Source: Cyclobacteriaceae bacterium (lineage in GTDB: Bacteria > Bacteroidota > Bacteroidia > Cytophagales > Cyclobacteriaceae). Taken from it: DNA of 10,388 bases. This document shows, one piece after another, positions 1 through 7,565 of the stretch (positions are counted from its first letter, which is position 1; each line of letters begins with the position of its first letter). The notes below the pieces were generated by a model. That model was not told the origin of the DNA. It ran no database searches and saw nothing but the letters and a program-made list of their open reading frames with translations. Made by a program: the position numbers and the translations under genes. The DNA is taken from contig JAOUKG010000031.1 of NCBI GenBank assembly GCA_029882725.1, positions 1 through 10,388 of the forward strand. The letters run 5' to 3'.

Positions 1-495
1 TACATCTTCACTAAATTCATCCACCTTTCGGATATCAATCCGGCAAAGATCGTTTTTATATTCAATACATAAATTATATGTAGAATCTCCTCTCCTTGAA
101 TATTCAACATAGATACGGGAAATATGTTCCCATTCCATGTCTTTTTCTTTGTTTTTAACTCCCTTTTTTGAGAAAATAAGCAAAGGCGGAATTGTATGAC
201 TTTTTCTTAAATGTAAAATTCCCATAATAACTAAACCGATTGAAATGAATCTAGGTGCCCATGCAAGAATTTCTATCCACTTCCTGTTGTTTGAAAATTC
301 ATAGGGAATTAGTCGTGTCGATACTATAACGAGTATCATGGATAGTACAAAATAGAGAATACCAAGCTTATATAATTTGGCTTTCCCACGCGATACAACG
401 TAGGGTTTTGCGGTTGGATTAAAATATCTGGAATTAAACCCAACAGGTGAAACCTCAGATATATCCATTACAATATTTCCATTTACTTCATTCAT
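1..495 (-). CDS. Hypothetical two-helix membrane protein, 3' end outside window
   Basis: An uninterrupted reading frame runs from an ATG at 495-493 to the left edge, giving 165 residues with no stop, so the C-terminus lies outside the window. The first 40 residues are polar. A hydrophobic helix follows at about residues 44-62 and a second at about 76-96, separated by a short polar loop. After the second helix, from about residue 105, comes a soluble stretch with the pattern hydrophobic strand, FSKKGV, charged turn, then WEHISRIYVEY. This resembles the start of bacterial PH-like domains that follow paired membrane helices, but that is inference from pattern only. No Shine-Dalgarno precedes the start, as is usual in Bacteroidota. 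An ATG at 491-489 is in another frame and stops at once. The gene is divergent from the T9SS pair and I see no functional link to it. I do not recognise the family by name. Confidence 0.72.
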   Translation of the reverse strand, partial: MNEVNGNIVMDISEVSPVGFNSRYFNPTAKPYVVSRGKAKLYKLGILYFVLSMILVIVSTRLIPYEFSNNRKWIEILAWAPRFISIGLVIMGILHLRKSHTIPPLLIFSKKGVKNKEKDMEWEHISRIYVEYSRRGDSTYNLCIEYKNDLCRIDIRKVDEFSEDV

Positions 496-683
496 TCAAC
501 CATAGTATTATAAGATTTGCATAATTCGGATTAAATTGAATATAATTTAATCGGGAAATGGCTTTAATAGCCAAAAATCTATGCATATATACTTTAAAAA
601 GGTAAATTTGTAGTTATAATGAACTTAATTTAATTGTTAATTTTAATAAAATCGATGATTTTTACTTTTTTTAAGATACTTAT
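496..683. other. Divergent AT-rich intergenic region
   Basis: This stretch separates the minus-strand membrane protein from the plus-strand T9SS gene and must hold both 5' regions. It is strongly AT-rich. It contains a weak 5-bp stem (TGGCT/AGCCA, 559-573, loop TTAAT), too short to call a terminator. One promoter-like element faces right. I found no clear TAnnTTTG element facing left. Confidence 0.6.
603..610 (+). promoter_or_regulatory. Candidate Bacteroidota -7 element for the T9SS pair
   Basis: TAAATTTG matches the Bacteroidota -7 consensus TAnnTTTG exactly and lies about 74 bases before the ATG at 684, so transcription could begin near 615-618. No TTTG is visible at the expected -33 distance, about 20 bases upstream, so this is only a candidate. 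Confidence 0.35.
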
Positions 684-3600
684 ATGAGTCGTTTATTGGT
701 TGTGTTTTTTGCCCTTACTGGATTTATTTTCAAGGCCACAGTAATATTTGCTTCTACATCCTCTTATAATTCTTCCGTATATAGGGAGGCTGTTTCAGGT
801 TTTGAATTTTTTGAATTTCAAATTTGCACTCCACCAACAATTGTTAATGCGCCTACAGACACACCGGTTTGCGAGGGATCAATAGCTACATTCAGTGTTT
901 CTGCCACCGGAACCAACCTTTCCTACCAGTGGCAACAAAGTGCAGATAATATAAATTTTACTGATATAACTGATGGAGGATTTTTCAGTGGAGCAACTAC
1001 CGCATCACTGAATGTTCAAGGTAATTTTTCACTTGAGGGTACATATTACAGAGCCAATGTAATTGAAAGCCTTTCCTGTAATACCTTGACAAATTCTGCC
1101 AAATTAAATGTTTTACAGGTTATAATTAGTTCTTCTTCAACACCAAGTACTAGTTGTGACGTAAATAGTGGTTCTGCAACGATCAATGTTGATTCAGGAA
1201 GCCCCTTAATCAACTATAATATTACATGGTATCAGGGAATAGGTACTTCGGGAGCTGTAATAGGTACGAATGCATTTACTGTTTTAAGTTTGGCAAGTGG
1301 AGATTATACTGCAGAAGTGACTAATGTTTCTACAAATTGCACCAATACAATTACAGTGAATGTGCCTTTTACGGTTTTGAATCCTATTTTGGTGGAACTT
1401 TTGTCATCTTCAGGAAACACATTTTGCGATAGTCAATTATATAATGGAAGTGCTTCCATATTAGTAAATGGTTCAACTGATGGAAATAGTTACTCTGTGC
1501 AATGGTTTGATTCTTTTGCAAATCAAATTCCCAACGGTACTACTTTTGTTATTTCTAATTTAGGCCCTGGAATGTATTATGTTATTGCTACTGAAAAAAG
1601 TAGTAACTGTGAATCGGCTCCTTTTCAAGTAGATATTCCAGATTTGACCGTAAATCCTACTTTATCACTTTCAACGATAGCCAATACTTCTTGCGTTTCT
1701 TCTAATGGAGCAATTTCTACTACAGTTGATCCCGTAAGTGGAAGCTATAGTTTTAGTTGGTCAACACCCTCCGGTTTCACAAGTACTTCACAAAATATTA
1801 GTGCACTTGCTGCTGATACATATACTTTATTAGTGAAGGATAATGTATCAGGATGCACAAATAGTGTTTCTAGTACTGTTTTGGATAACCTATCTAACTT
1901 CACAAATTTATCCATAACAGGAACTACAACAGTTTGTATGGGAACATCCACTGATATTGCTTTTAATTTTACCGGCGGTGTTGCTCCCTTTACAGTAAAT
2001 ATAGACAATGGGGTGGGCACAATCTCAAATTATACTTCAGGACAAGCAATTACAGTAAGTCCTACCACCACTACAACTTACAAAGTTGTTTCTCTGGTTG
2101 ATGCCAATGGGTGCCCTCCTGCTTCATTACCTTCCGCCGGAGCTACTGTAACTGTTAATACTCTTCCAACAGCCCCTACCGGTGTAGTCTTTTCGAATAT
2201 TACAAATACTTCGGGAAAGGTTAGCTGGGTTAATGGAAATGGTCAAGGACGTATAGTGGTAGTTAGTGAGGCATCGGCAGTATCAAATGTTCCCGTCAAT
2301 GGGATTAATTATACTGCAAATTCCATTTTTGGAACGGGGCAGGAGTTGATCGCCGGTTCGGGCGAGTTTGTTGTTTATAAAGGATCATTTACTTCTGTAA
2401 ATATTTCGGGCCTATCTCCCGGAACAAATTATTTTGTAGCGGTTTATGAGTATAATGGAACTTGCTTCAGCGCAAATTCTTTGGTAGGTAATTTTCTTAC
2501 CAACGGATGCAGTATTCCGCCCGATGTTACGGCACAACCGTCAAGTGAAACAATTTGTGACGGAGGCACAACAGCCATTACTTTGACTAGCACCACTCCT
2601 AATGTGGTATTTAACTGGACAGCTTCGGGTGTTGGGGTGTCCGGGCAAGCCAATGGAAGTGGTAGTACTATCGCACAAACGCTCTCATTATCTGGAAATA
2701 CACAGCAACAAGTTACTTATACAATTACTCCTGTATCGGGCACTTGCCAGGGCAATTCAATAACTGTAGTTATTACTGTTCAACCTCCGCCCACACCATT
2801 TTCGGTTACAGGGGGCGGCTCTGTTTGTGTGGGCAGTGCCGGTACAGTACCCATAGGTCTCGATGGGTCAACTGTTGGAATTACCTATAATCTTTTTCAG
2901 GATGGAACCCAGATACAAACTTTACCAGGAAATGGAGGGGCATTGGCTTTTTCACCAGTAAATACTGCCGGTGAATATACTGTAATTGGCGATAACATTT
3001 TATTAGGATGTAGTTCAACTATGTTTCTTTCTGCCATTGTTACGGAGGATCCTCCTGCAATACTTACGGGTACAATTTTGGGTAATCCTTCAGTATGCGA
3101 TGGTGAAAGTGGAGTTACTTATAGCGTTACCGATCCCGGGAATATTTTAACCTTTAATTGGACCTTATCTTCAGGTTTCACTATTGTCTCTGGTGCAGGC
3201 ACAAGTTCAATATCTGTTGATGTAACACCAGGAGCTACCGGAGGAACAATTTCTGTAACTGGAACCAATGGGTGCGGAACGAGCAATCCGTTAAATTTAA
3301 ATATTACGGTTATACCCGGTTTTACAGTTGATATTGTGGCAGAACCAGAAATTTGGGCAGGTAGGTCCACCAATTTTTCAGCGGTTTCATCAGCTTCAAT
3401 TAGTTCTGTATTATGGAATTTTGGCGATGGTAATACCTCTTCAAACACAGCTCCCTCTTACACTTATAGTAGTTCCGGAAGCTTTACGGTGGCAGCAACT
3501 GTAACGTCTTCAGATAATTGTACGCAGCAGGGCACCCTGGTAATTACGGTGGGGGAATTGGCTAAAGTTTCAATTAAAAATGTAGTTACCCCCAATGGCG

Positions 3601-3824
3601 ATGGAGCCAACGATGTGTTGTTTATTGAAAATCTTGAATTATACCCGGGTTCCGAATTACTCTTTTTAGACCGATGGGGGAAGGAAATTGTGAAAATCAA
3701 TGATTATCAAAATGATTGGGACATGACCGTAAATGGCCAAATAGTTCCTTCTGGTAATTATATTTGCCTGATTAAATTGACCGACGGAGAAGTATACACT
3801 ATGACTGTTACAGTAATAAAATGA
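684..3824 (+). CDS. T9SS type B sorting domain-containing multidomain surface protein
   Basis: This 1046-residue protein is secreted across the outer membrane by the type IX system and probably displayed on the surface as an adhesin-like filament. A hydrophobic signal peptide spans about 1-24. Beta-rich modules follow: an Ig-like unit (about 49-143, with YQWQ), SprB-like repeats (about 150-230, 235-320 and 325-405, each with paired cysteines and a G-x-Y strand end such as SGDYTAEV), a PKD/Ig-like unit (408-493), a fibronectin III-like unit (495-607, GLSPGTNYFVAVYEYNG), three more Ig/PKD-like units (610-876) and a true PKD domain (880-957, WNFGDG). The C-terminal 85 residues (961-1046) form the type B sorting domain (gliding motility-associated C-terminal domain), with VVTPNGDGAND, LFLDRWGKE and PSGNYICLIKL. 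The frame is intact. The stop overlaps the next start (ATGA), coupling it to its SprF-like partner. No catalytic domain is visible. Exact module borders are estimates. Confidence 0.93.
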   Translation: MSRLLVVFFALTGFIFKATVIFASTSSYNSSVYREAVSGFEFFEFQICTPPTIVNAPTDTPVCEGSIATFSVSATGTNLSYQWQQSADNINFTDITDGGFFSGATTASLNVQGNFSLEGTYYRANVIESLSCNTLTNSAKLNVLQVIISSSSTPSTSCDVNSGSATINVDSGSPLINYNITWYQGIGTSGAVIGTNAFTVLSLASGDYTAEVTNVSTNCTNTITVNVPFTVLNPILVELLSSSGNTFCDSQLYNGSASILVNGSTDGNSYSVQWFDSFANQIPNGTTFVISNLGPGMYYVIATEKSSNCESAPFQVDIPDLTVNPTLSLSTIANTSCVSSNGAISTTVDPVSGSYSFSWSTPSGFTSTSQNISALAADTYTLLVKDNVSGCTNSVSSTVLDNLSNFTNLSITGTTTVCMGTSTDIAFNFTGGVAPFTVNIDNGVGTISNYTSGQAITVSPTTTTTYKVVSLVDANGCPPASLPSAGATVTVNTLPTAPTGVVFSNITNTSGKVSWVNGNGQGRIVVVSEASAVSNVPVNGINYTANSIFGTGQELIAGSGEFVVYKGSFTSVNISGLSPGTNYFVAVYEYNGTCFSANSLVGNFLTNGCSIPPDVTAQPSSETICDGGTTAITLTSTTPNVVFNWTASGVGVSGQANGSGSTIAQTLSLSGNTQQQVTYTITPVSGTCQGNSITVVITVQPPPTPFSVTGGGSVCVGSAGTVPIGLDGSTVGITYNLFQDGTQIQTLPGNGGALAFSPVNTAGEYTVIGDNILLGCSSTMFLSAIVTEDPPAILTGTILGNPSVCDGESGVTYSVTDPGNILTFNWTLSSGFTIVSGAGTSSISVDVTPGATGGTISVTGTNGCGTSNPLNLNITVIPGFTVDIVAEPEIWAGRSTNFSAVSSASISSVLWNFGDGNTSSNTAPSYTYSSSGSFTVAATVTSSDNCTQQGTLVITVGELAKVSIKNVVTPNGDGANDVLFIENLELYPGSELLFLDRWGKEIVKINDYQNDWDMTVNGQIVPSGNYICLIKLTDGEVYTMTVTVIK

Positions 3825-5122
3825 TGAAGAAGCTTTACATAAGAATTATATTTATTATAGGGCTTAGTTTGATTATTTTTAATGGAAATAGTCAGGATTT
3901 ACCTCTGTTTACCCAAAAGTTAACAAACTCCTTTTTATATAATCCCTCAGTGGCCGGAAACGGTATGGGGTCAATTTCATTTTCCAACAGAAGCTTTTGG
4001 TCTCAGGTGCCAGGTGCTCCAAGAACGAATTTCTTAAGTTTTCATGCCCCTTTTGGATATCATAAATTTGGTGCCGGTATTAATATATTACAGGAAAAAA
4101 TAAGTATTTATAACAACCTTTATTTGAATGGGGCCTTTGCTTATCACCTGAAATTGAATGAAGAGAACACGTTGTCATTTGGTGTTTCCTCCGAATATGC
4201 CCATTTGAAAATCGACCAATCACGCATAGATGTGATGGACAACACGGATGTTTTACTTTTAAATTCAGATTCAAGAAGTAGCCTGGATTTTTCTTTCGGT
4301 GTGAATTTTAGAAGTAAATATTTTGATGTTGGTTTATCTTCCAACAGGTTGGCCACGGCTTTTCAAATTGCCGATTTTCAAACCCAGATATCACAATTTT
4401 ATACTGGATATATTTATGGAAAACTCCAGGCTGGCCCGGATCACTTTTTTGAGCCTATGTTCACCTATCGTCATCTTACCGACAGGGCTTTGCAATGGGA
4501 TCTTGGAATGTTTTATACGTATAAAAAATCCTTTATTTTGGGAACATCCTATCGTCAGGGTGGTGTATTAAGTCCGGCTTTTGCACTAAAATTCAAAAAC
4601 AAATACTTGATTGGTTATAGTTTTGAAATGTTTGGGTCTCAAGTCCAAAAGAACATCGGAAACACCAATGAGATCACTCTAAGATTGGATATTAGGGATG
4701 ATTCTTACGTAAAAAATACCAGAAATTCAGGAGTTGTCATGGAAAATGCAGTGGCTTTCAGGCGGAAAACCATGACAACAAATACATTTAGAAGCAAACC
4801 AATTTCGGCTTCCAGCTCAAAATACAAAAACAAGCTTCGACGAAACTACATCAAGTCACCAGATTTTCGTACAAGTAACTCGAGTAAATTAGAAAAATCC
4901 AATAATAGAAAAGTACAGCAAAAGAAAGGATTGTTTTATCGCATAAAAGAGCGTATAAAAGAGCGTAAAAAACCAAAGGTGCACCAAAAACCTGAACAGA
5001 GAAGTATTAGTGGAAATAACGTTATTAAGAAGAAACCTGAGTCGTTTCAAACTTCTAAAAAGAAGAGTTCTGGTGGAAATAAAGTTATCAAAAAGAGAAA
5101 GAATAAAAAGAGAAGGAAATGA
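3821..5122 (+). CDS. PorP/SprF family T9SS membrane protein with polybasic C-terminal tail
   Basis: Residues 1-24 form a signal peptide (MMKKLYIRII start, hydrophobic core, cut near NSQ). Residues 25-295 carry the PorP/SprF hallmark: DLPLFTQ, then LYNPSVAG at 39-46, RSFWSQVPGAPRTNFLSFHAP, and alternating amphipathic strands ending in LRLDIR, consistent with an outer-membrane beta-barrel. In known systems (F. johnsoniae SprF with SprB) such proteins are needed to secrete or attach the neighbouring type B-domain substrate, and here the substrate gene is fused to this one by an ATGA overlap (start at 3821; an in-frame ATG at 3824 is the alternative). The family usually ends soon after the barrel (about 300-330 residues). 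This protein continues for about 120 more (314-433) that are extremely basic, roughly 44 Lys/Arg against 6 Asp/Glu by my count, and contain internal repeats. The tail is probably periplasmic; its role is unknown. Confidence 0.9.
   Translation: MMKKLYIRIIFIIGLSLIIFNGNSQDLPLFTQKLTNSFLYNPSVAGNGMGSISFSNRSFWSQVPGAPRTNFLSFHAPFGYHKFGAGINILQEKISIYNNLYLNGAFAYHLKLNEENTLSFGVSSEYAHLKIDQSRIDVMDNTDVLLLNSDSRSSLDFSFGVNFRSKYFDVGLSSNRLATAFQIADFQTQISQFYTGYIYGKLQAGPDHFFEPMFTYRHLTDRALQWDLGMFYTYKKSFILGTSYRQGGVLSPAFALKFKNKYLIGYSFEMFGSQVQKNIGNTNEITLRLDIRDDSYVKNTRNSGVVMENAVAFRRKTMTTNTFRSKPISASSSKYKNKLRRNYIKSPDFRTSNSSKLEKSNNRKVQQKKGLFYRIKERIKERKKPKVHQKPEQRSISGNNVIKKKPESFQTSKKKSSGGNKVIKKRKNKKRRK
4943..4966 (+). repeat. 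Perfect 12-bp tandem duplication in the basic tail
   Basis: ATAAAAGAGCGT occurs twice back to back (4943-4954 and 4955-4966). The length is a multiple of three, so it duplicates the peptide IKER in frame (RIKERIKERKK). It suggests the tail of the SprF-like protein is growing by slippage. Confidence 0.9.
5011..5095 (+). repeat. Imperfect direct repeat encoding GNxVIKK in the basic tail
   Basis: A 22-base unit at 5011-5032 (TGGAAATAACGTTATTAAGA and 2 more bases) recurs at 5074-5095 with three substitutions. The 63-base spacing keeps frame. The encoded peptides are SGNNVIKKK and GGNKVIKKR, each followed by a Ser/Lys-rich stretch. Confidence 0.8.
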
Positions 5123-5123
5123 T

Positions 5124-5978
5124 TTATGATGGATTTTTCAATACCCTTCTGATATCGTTGGTTTCCTTCATAAATTTGTGTATTTCCTCACTATTTTCAC
5201 TGTCTAATATTTCTTTGAAATAAGTAAGTTTTTCAATGTACAATTGCAAGGCTCTGGAAACATTCTTTTTATTTTGGTCAAATATTGGTGTCCACATATC
5301 GGGAGAACTTTTGGCTAAACGAACAGTAGAATCAAATCCAGATCCGGCCATTATGAAAATGTTCTTTTCATTTTTTTCAATTTCCAAAACAGTAGATCCA
5401 AGGGCAAAACTGCTTACGTGAGATAAATGAGATACAAACGCGATATGTTCATCATGTCCTTTTGATGTCATTATCTCTACCCTCATTTTCATGAGGAGAA
5501 ATAGATCTTTGATAATTGAAAGAACGTCAGGATCAGTTTTGTCAACATCGCAAAGGATGATCATCTTACTTATAAATAAATCTGAAAAAGCAGCCCCGGG
5601 CCCTGAATTTTCAGTACCGGCAATAGGGTGTGTGGCTATAAACCTGCTTCTTTTAGAATGGTTTTCTACCGATTGGCAGATGAGATGTTTTGTGGAGCCA
5701 AAATCAAGGACAATGGCATTCTCTTTGATGAGATCCAGTGTTTGGGGTACTTGCTTAACCAATACATCTACGGGGGTAGCTAAAACTACCAAATCAGCCT
5801 CAGGCAAGGCTTTTTCAAGAGTGGAAACCTCATCGACAATTTTTAATTCGAGTGCCTTTTTACTATTTTCTTCCGAAATATCCACCCCAATATGGTGTAA
5901 TTCTGGTTTGAATTTCCGTAAAGCCAGGCCAAATGACCCCCCCAATAATCCCAAACCTACAATACATATATTTTTCAT
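5124..5978 (-). CDS. tyrA: Prephenate dehydrogenase (TyrA)
   Basis: This enzyme oxidatively decarboxylates prephenate to 4-hydroxyphenylpyruvate, the committed step to tyrosine, in the cytoplasm. The 284 residues open with an NAD-binding Rossmann fold (GLGLLGG at 8-14; D33 at the end of strand 2 favours NAD over NADP). The active-site signatures of the family are visible: DFGSTK (S95), THPIAGTE (H117), HLSHV (H184) and STVRLAKSSPDMW (R220). The C-terminal half is the helical dimerisation domain. No chorismate mutase or ACT domain is fused, so tyrosine feedback through ACT is not evident. The ATG at 5978 overlaps the upstream aminotransferase stop (ATGA), indicating coupled translation. It is the last gene of the operon; its stop lies one base from the convergent SprF-like gene, leaving no room for a separate terminator. 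Confidence 0.93.
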   Translation of the reverse strand: MKNICIVGLGLLGGSFGLALRKFKPELHHIGVDISEENSKKALELKIVDEVSTLEKALPEADLVVLATPVDVLVKQVPQTLDLIKENAIVLDFGSTKHLICQSVENHSKRSRFIATHPIAGTENSGPGAAFSDLFISKMIILCDVDKTDPDVLSIIKDLFLLMKMRVEIMTSKGHDEHIAFVSHLSHVSSFALGSTVLEIEKNEKNIFIMAGSGFDSTVRLAKSSPDMWTPIFDQNKKNVSRALQLYIEKLTYFKEILDSENSEEIHKFMKETNDIRRVLKNPS

Positions 5979-7120
5979 ATACCTTTTACCCTATTTATGG
6001 CATTTACATAGTCTTCTGCAACTGAACACAAAGATATACGAATATATTCTTTTCCTTTTTCCCCGAAAAGGGAACCTGGCGTAATAAAAATATAATGATC
6101 TCTCAAAATTTGGTTTGAAAACTCTTCTGCCGTTTGCCCTTCCTTAATTTTCCCCCAAACAAACATTCCATTTTGCTCGCTATTATAGGTGCAGTTCAAT
6201 GTTTCCAATAATTCAAAGGCCAGCTTTTGGCGCTGTGCATAAATTTCATTTCTTTCGGTGTGCCATTGGTCTTCCAATTGCAAAGCCGTAGCGGCGGCTT
6301 GTTCGATGCCCTTGAACATGCCCGAATCGATGTTGGATTTAATTGTCAGGATGTTTTTGATAAATTCGGCATTCCCACATATCCAACCCATTCTCCACCC
6401 TGCCATATTATGTGATTTGCTCAGTGAGTGCAACTCAACAGCCACTTCACGACTTCCTTTCATAGAGAAAATAGACAAGGGTTCCTTATTCAGCACCAAG
6501 CTATAAGGGTTGTCATGAGCAATTAGGATATCCGACTCTATACCAAAATCGATAACTTTTCTAAACACTTCCTTATTTGCTTTTGCTCCTGTTGGCATAT
6601 GCGGGTAATTTATCCACATAATTTTCGCCTCTTTCATTTCGGGAGTAAAATTTTCGAAATCAGGATAAAATTGTTCGTTTAGGGGATAGTAAATTACCTT
6701 TAAACCCAACATTTTACTAATTGAAGTATAAGCAGGGTAGCCTAATTCCGGTACAAGCACTTTGTCGCCTTCATTGGTATAGGCAAGAGAAATATGCATA
6801 ATCCCTTCCTTACTTCCCATAAGTGGAAGGATTTCAGATTGCTCTAAAAACTGCACATTATATGTTTTTGACATCCACTCTGAAACGGCTTTTCTTAAAA
6901 ATATATTGCCATTGTAAGGTTGATATCCATGATTGCGCGGGTTTTTGGCAGATTCAACAAGTGAATTGATAACCGGGTCGGCAGGAGATAAATCAGGACT
7001 TCCAATGCCCAGATTAATTACCTGGTGTCCCTGGTCCCTAAGTTCTTGTATTTCCCTTAATTTTTTGGAAAAATAATACTCTGATAAAAGGGATATTCTT
7101 TGCGCGGGCTTTATGGGCAT
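5975..7120 (-). CDS. Class I/II PLP-dependent aminotransferase, probably aromatic
   Basis: This is a fold-type I aminotransferase of 381 residues. Visible motifs are NLGIGSPDL (36-44), GYQPYNG for the substrate loop (65-71), MGSKEG for the PLP phosphate site (101-106), N171 in WINYPHMPTG, HDNPYS with D203 pairing the pyridine nitrogen, the Schiff-base lysine K235 in SLSKSHNMAGWRMGW, and R361 in IRISL for the substrate carboxylate. Overall it resembles the LL-diaminopimelate aminotransferase-like subgroup. Its ATGA coupling to tyrA makes 4-hydroxyphenylpyruvate or phenylpyruvate the likely keto acid. A methionine-linked keto acid (KMTB) is an alternative, given the SAM riboswitch at the operon head. 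Specificity cannot be read from sequence. The OsmC-family gene lies 19 bases upstream. The NYPHMPTG motif has His-Met where many relatives have Asn-Asn. Confidence 0.88.
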   Translation of the reverse strand: MPIKPAQRISLLSEYYFSKKLREIQELRDQGHQVINLGIGSPDLSPADPVINSLVESAKNPRNHGYQPYNGNIFLRKAVSEWMSKTYNVQFLEQSEILPLMGSKEGIMHISLAYTNEGDKVLVPELGYPAYTSISKMLGLKVIYYPLNEQFYPDFENFTPEMKEAKIMWINYPHMPTGAKANKEVFRKVIDFGIESDILIAHDNPYSLVLNKEPLSIFSMKGSREVAVELHSLSKSHNMAGWRMGWICGNAEFIKNILTIKSNIDSGMFKGIEQAAATALQLEDQWHTERNEIYAQRQKLAFELLETLNCTYNSEQNGMFVWGKIKEGQTAEEFSNQILRDHYIFITPGSLFGEKGKEYIRISLCSVAEDYVNAINRVKGI

Positions 7121-7139
7121 AAAAAAGGGATTTAAAGAA

Positions 7140-7565
7140 TCAAGAGCTAATCTTTGCCAAAATATTGATTTCCGAAACGCTGTTTACATTACTGGCTACA
7201 GAACAGTATTTTTCAACAACCATTTTAGCCTGTTTTAGTAATTCTTCTTCAGTTATATTATCAGATTTTAATGAGAATATAAGGTCAATTCTTTCGAAAT
7301 AACGCGGGTGTTCCTCTCTTCTATGCCCTTTGGCTTCAATAGAAAAATCTGTAAATGTTTTTCTTCTTTTGTTAAGAATTTCAACCACGTCAACAGCACT
7401 GCATGATGCCAAAGCCGTAAGAAGTAACTCAGTTGGACTTTGCCCCTTTTTGTTTTCGGGGTCGTACATATCAATTTTTACAGTGTTCCCTGACTCATTT
7501 ACAGACTCATATTCAAATGTGTCTAAATGCTTAAGTTTGATTTTTGGATATTGATTAAATGCCAT
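7140..7565 (-). CDS. OsmC family (peroxiredoxin-like) protein
   Basis: OsmC/Ohr-superfamily proteins are small homodimeric thiol peroxidases that reduce organic or other peroxides with two conserved cysteines. At 141 residues this one has the normal length. It shows the family features SPTELLLTALASCSAVDV (C55, the peroxidatic position, at the start of the long central helix) and VEKYCSVASNV (C121, the resolving position). The KAKGH-like strand (IEAKGHRREEHP) and E91 region fit the YhfA-like OsmC branch better than Ohr, though I cannot separate subfamilies securely. The ATG at 7565 overlaps the metX stop by 11 bases, so it is translated from the same message. The substrate is unknown; protecting thiol chemistry or sulfide handling in a sulfur-assimilation operon is an inference. 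Confidence 0.88.
   Translation of the reverse strand: MAFNQYPKIKLKHLDTFEYESVNESGNTVKIDMYDPENKKGQSPTELLLTALASCSAVDVVEILNKRRKTFTDFSIEAKGHRREEHPRYFERIDLIFSLKSDNITEEELLKQAKMVVEKYCSVASNVNSVSEINILAKISS

Noticed and set aside
559..573. TGGCT/AGCCA stem in the left intergenic region as a terminator
   Set aside because: It has only five pairs and no T-run, and no gene ends nearby.
1745..3700. Several antisense open frames of 69-109 codons inside the T9SS surface protein gene
   Set aside because: They mirror the repetitive Thr/Ser/Val-rich coding strand and have no recognisable domain or start context.
5491..6084. 197-codon plus-strand open frame opposite tyrA and the aminotransferase
   Set aside because: The minus-strand products carry complete, conserved motifs; this frame is a shadow without any recognisable domain.
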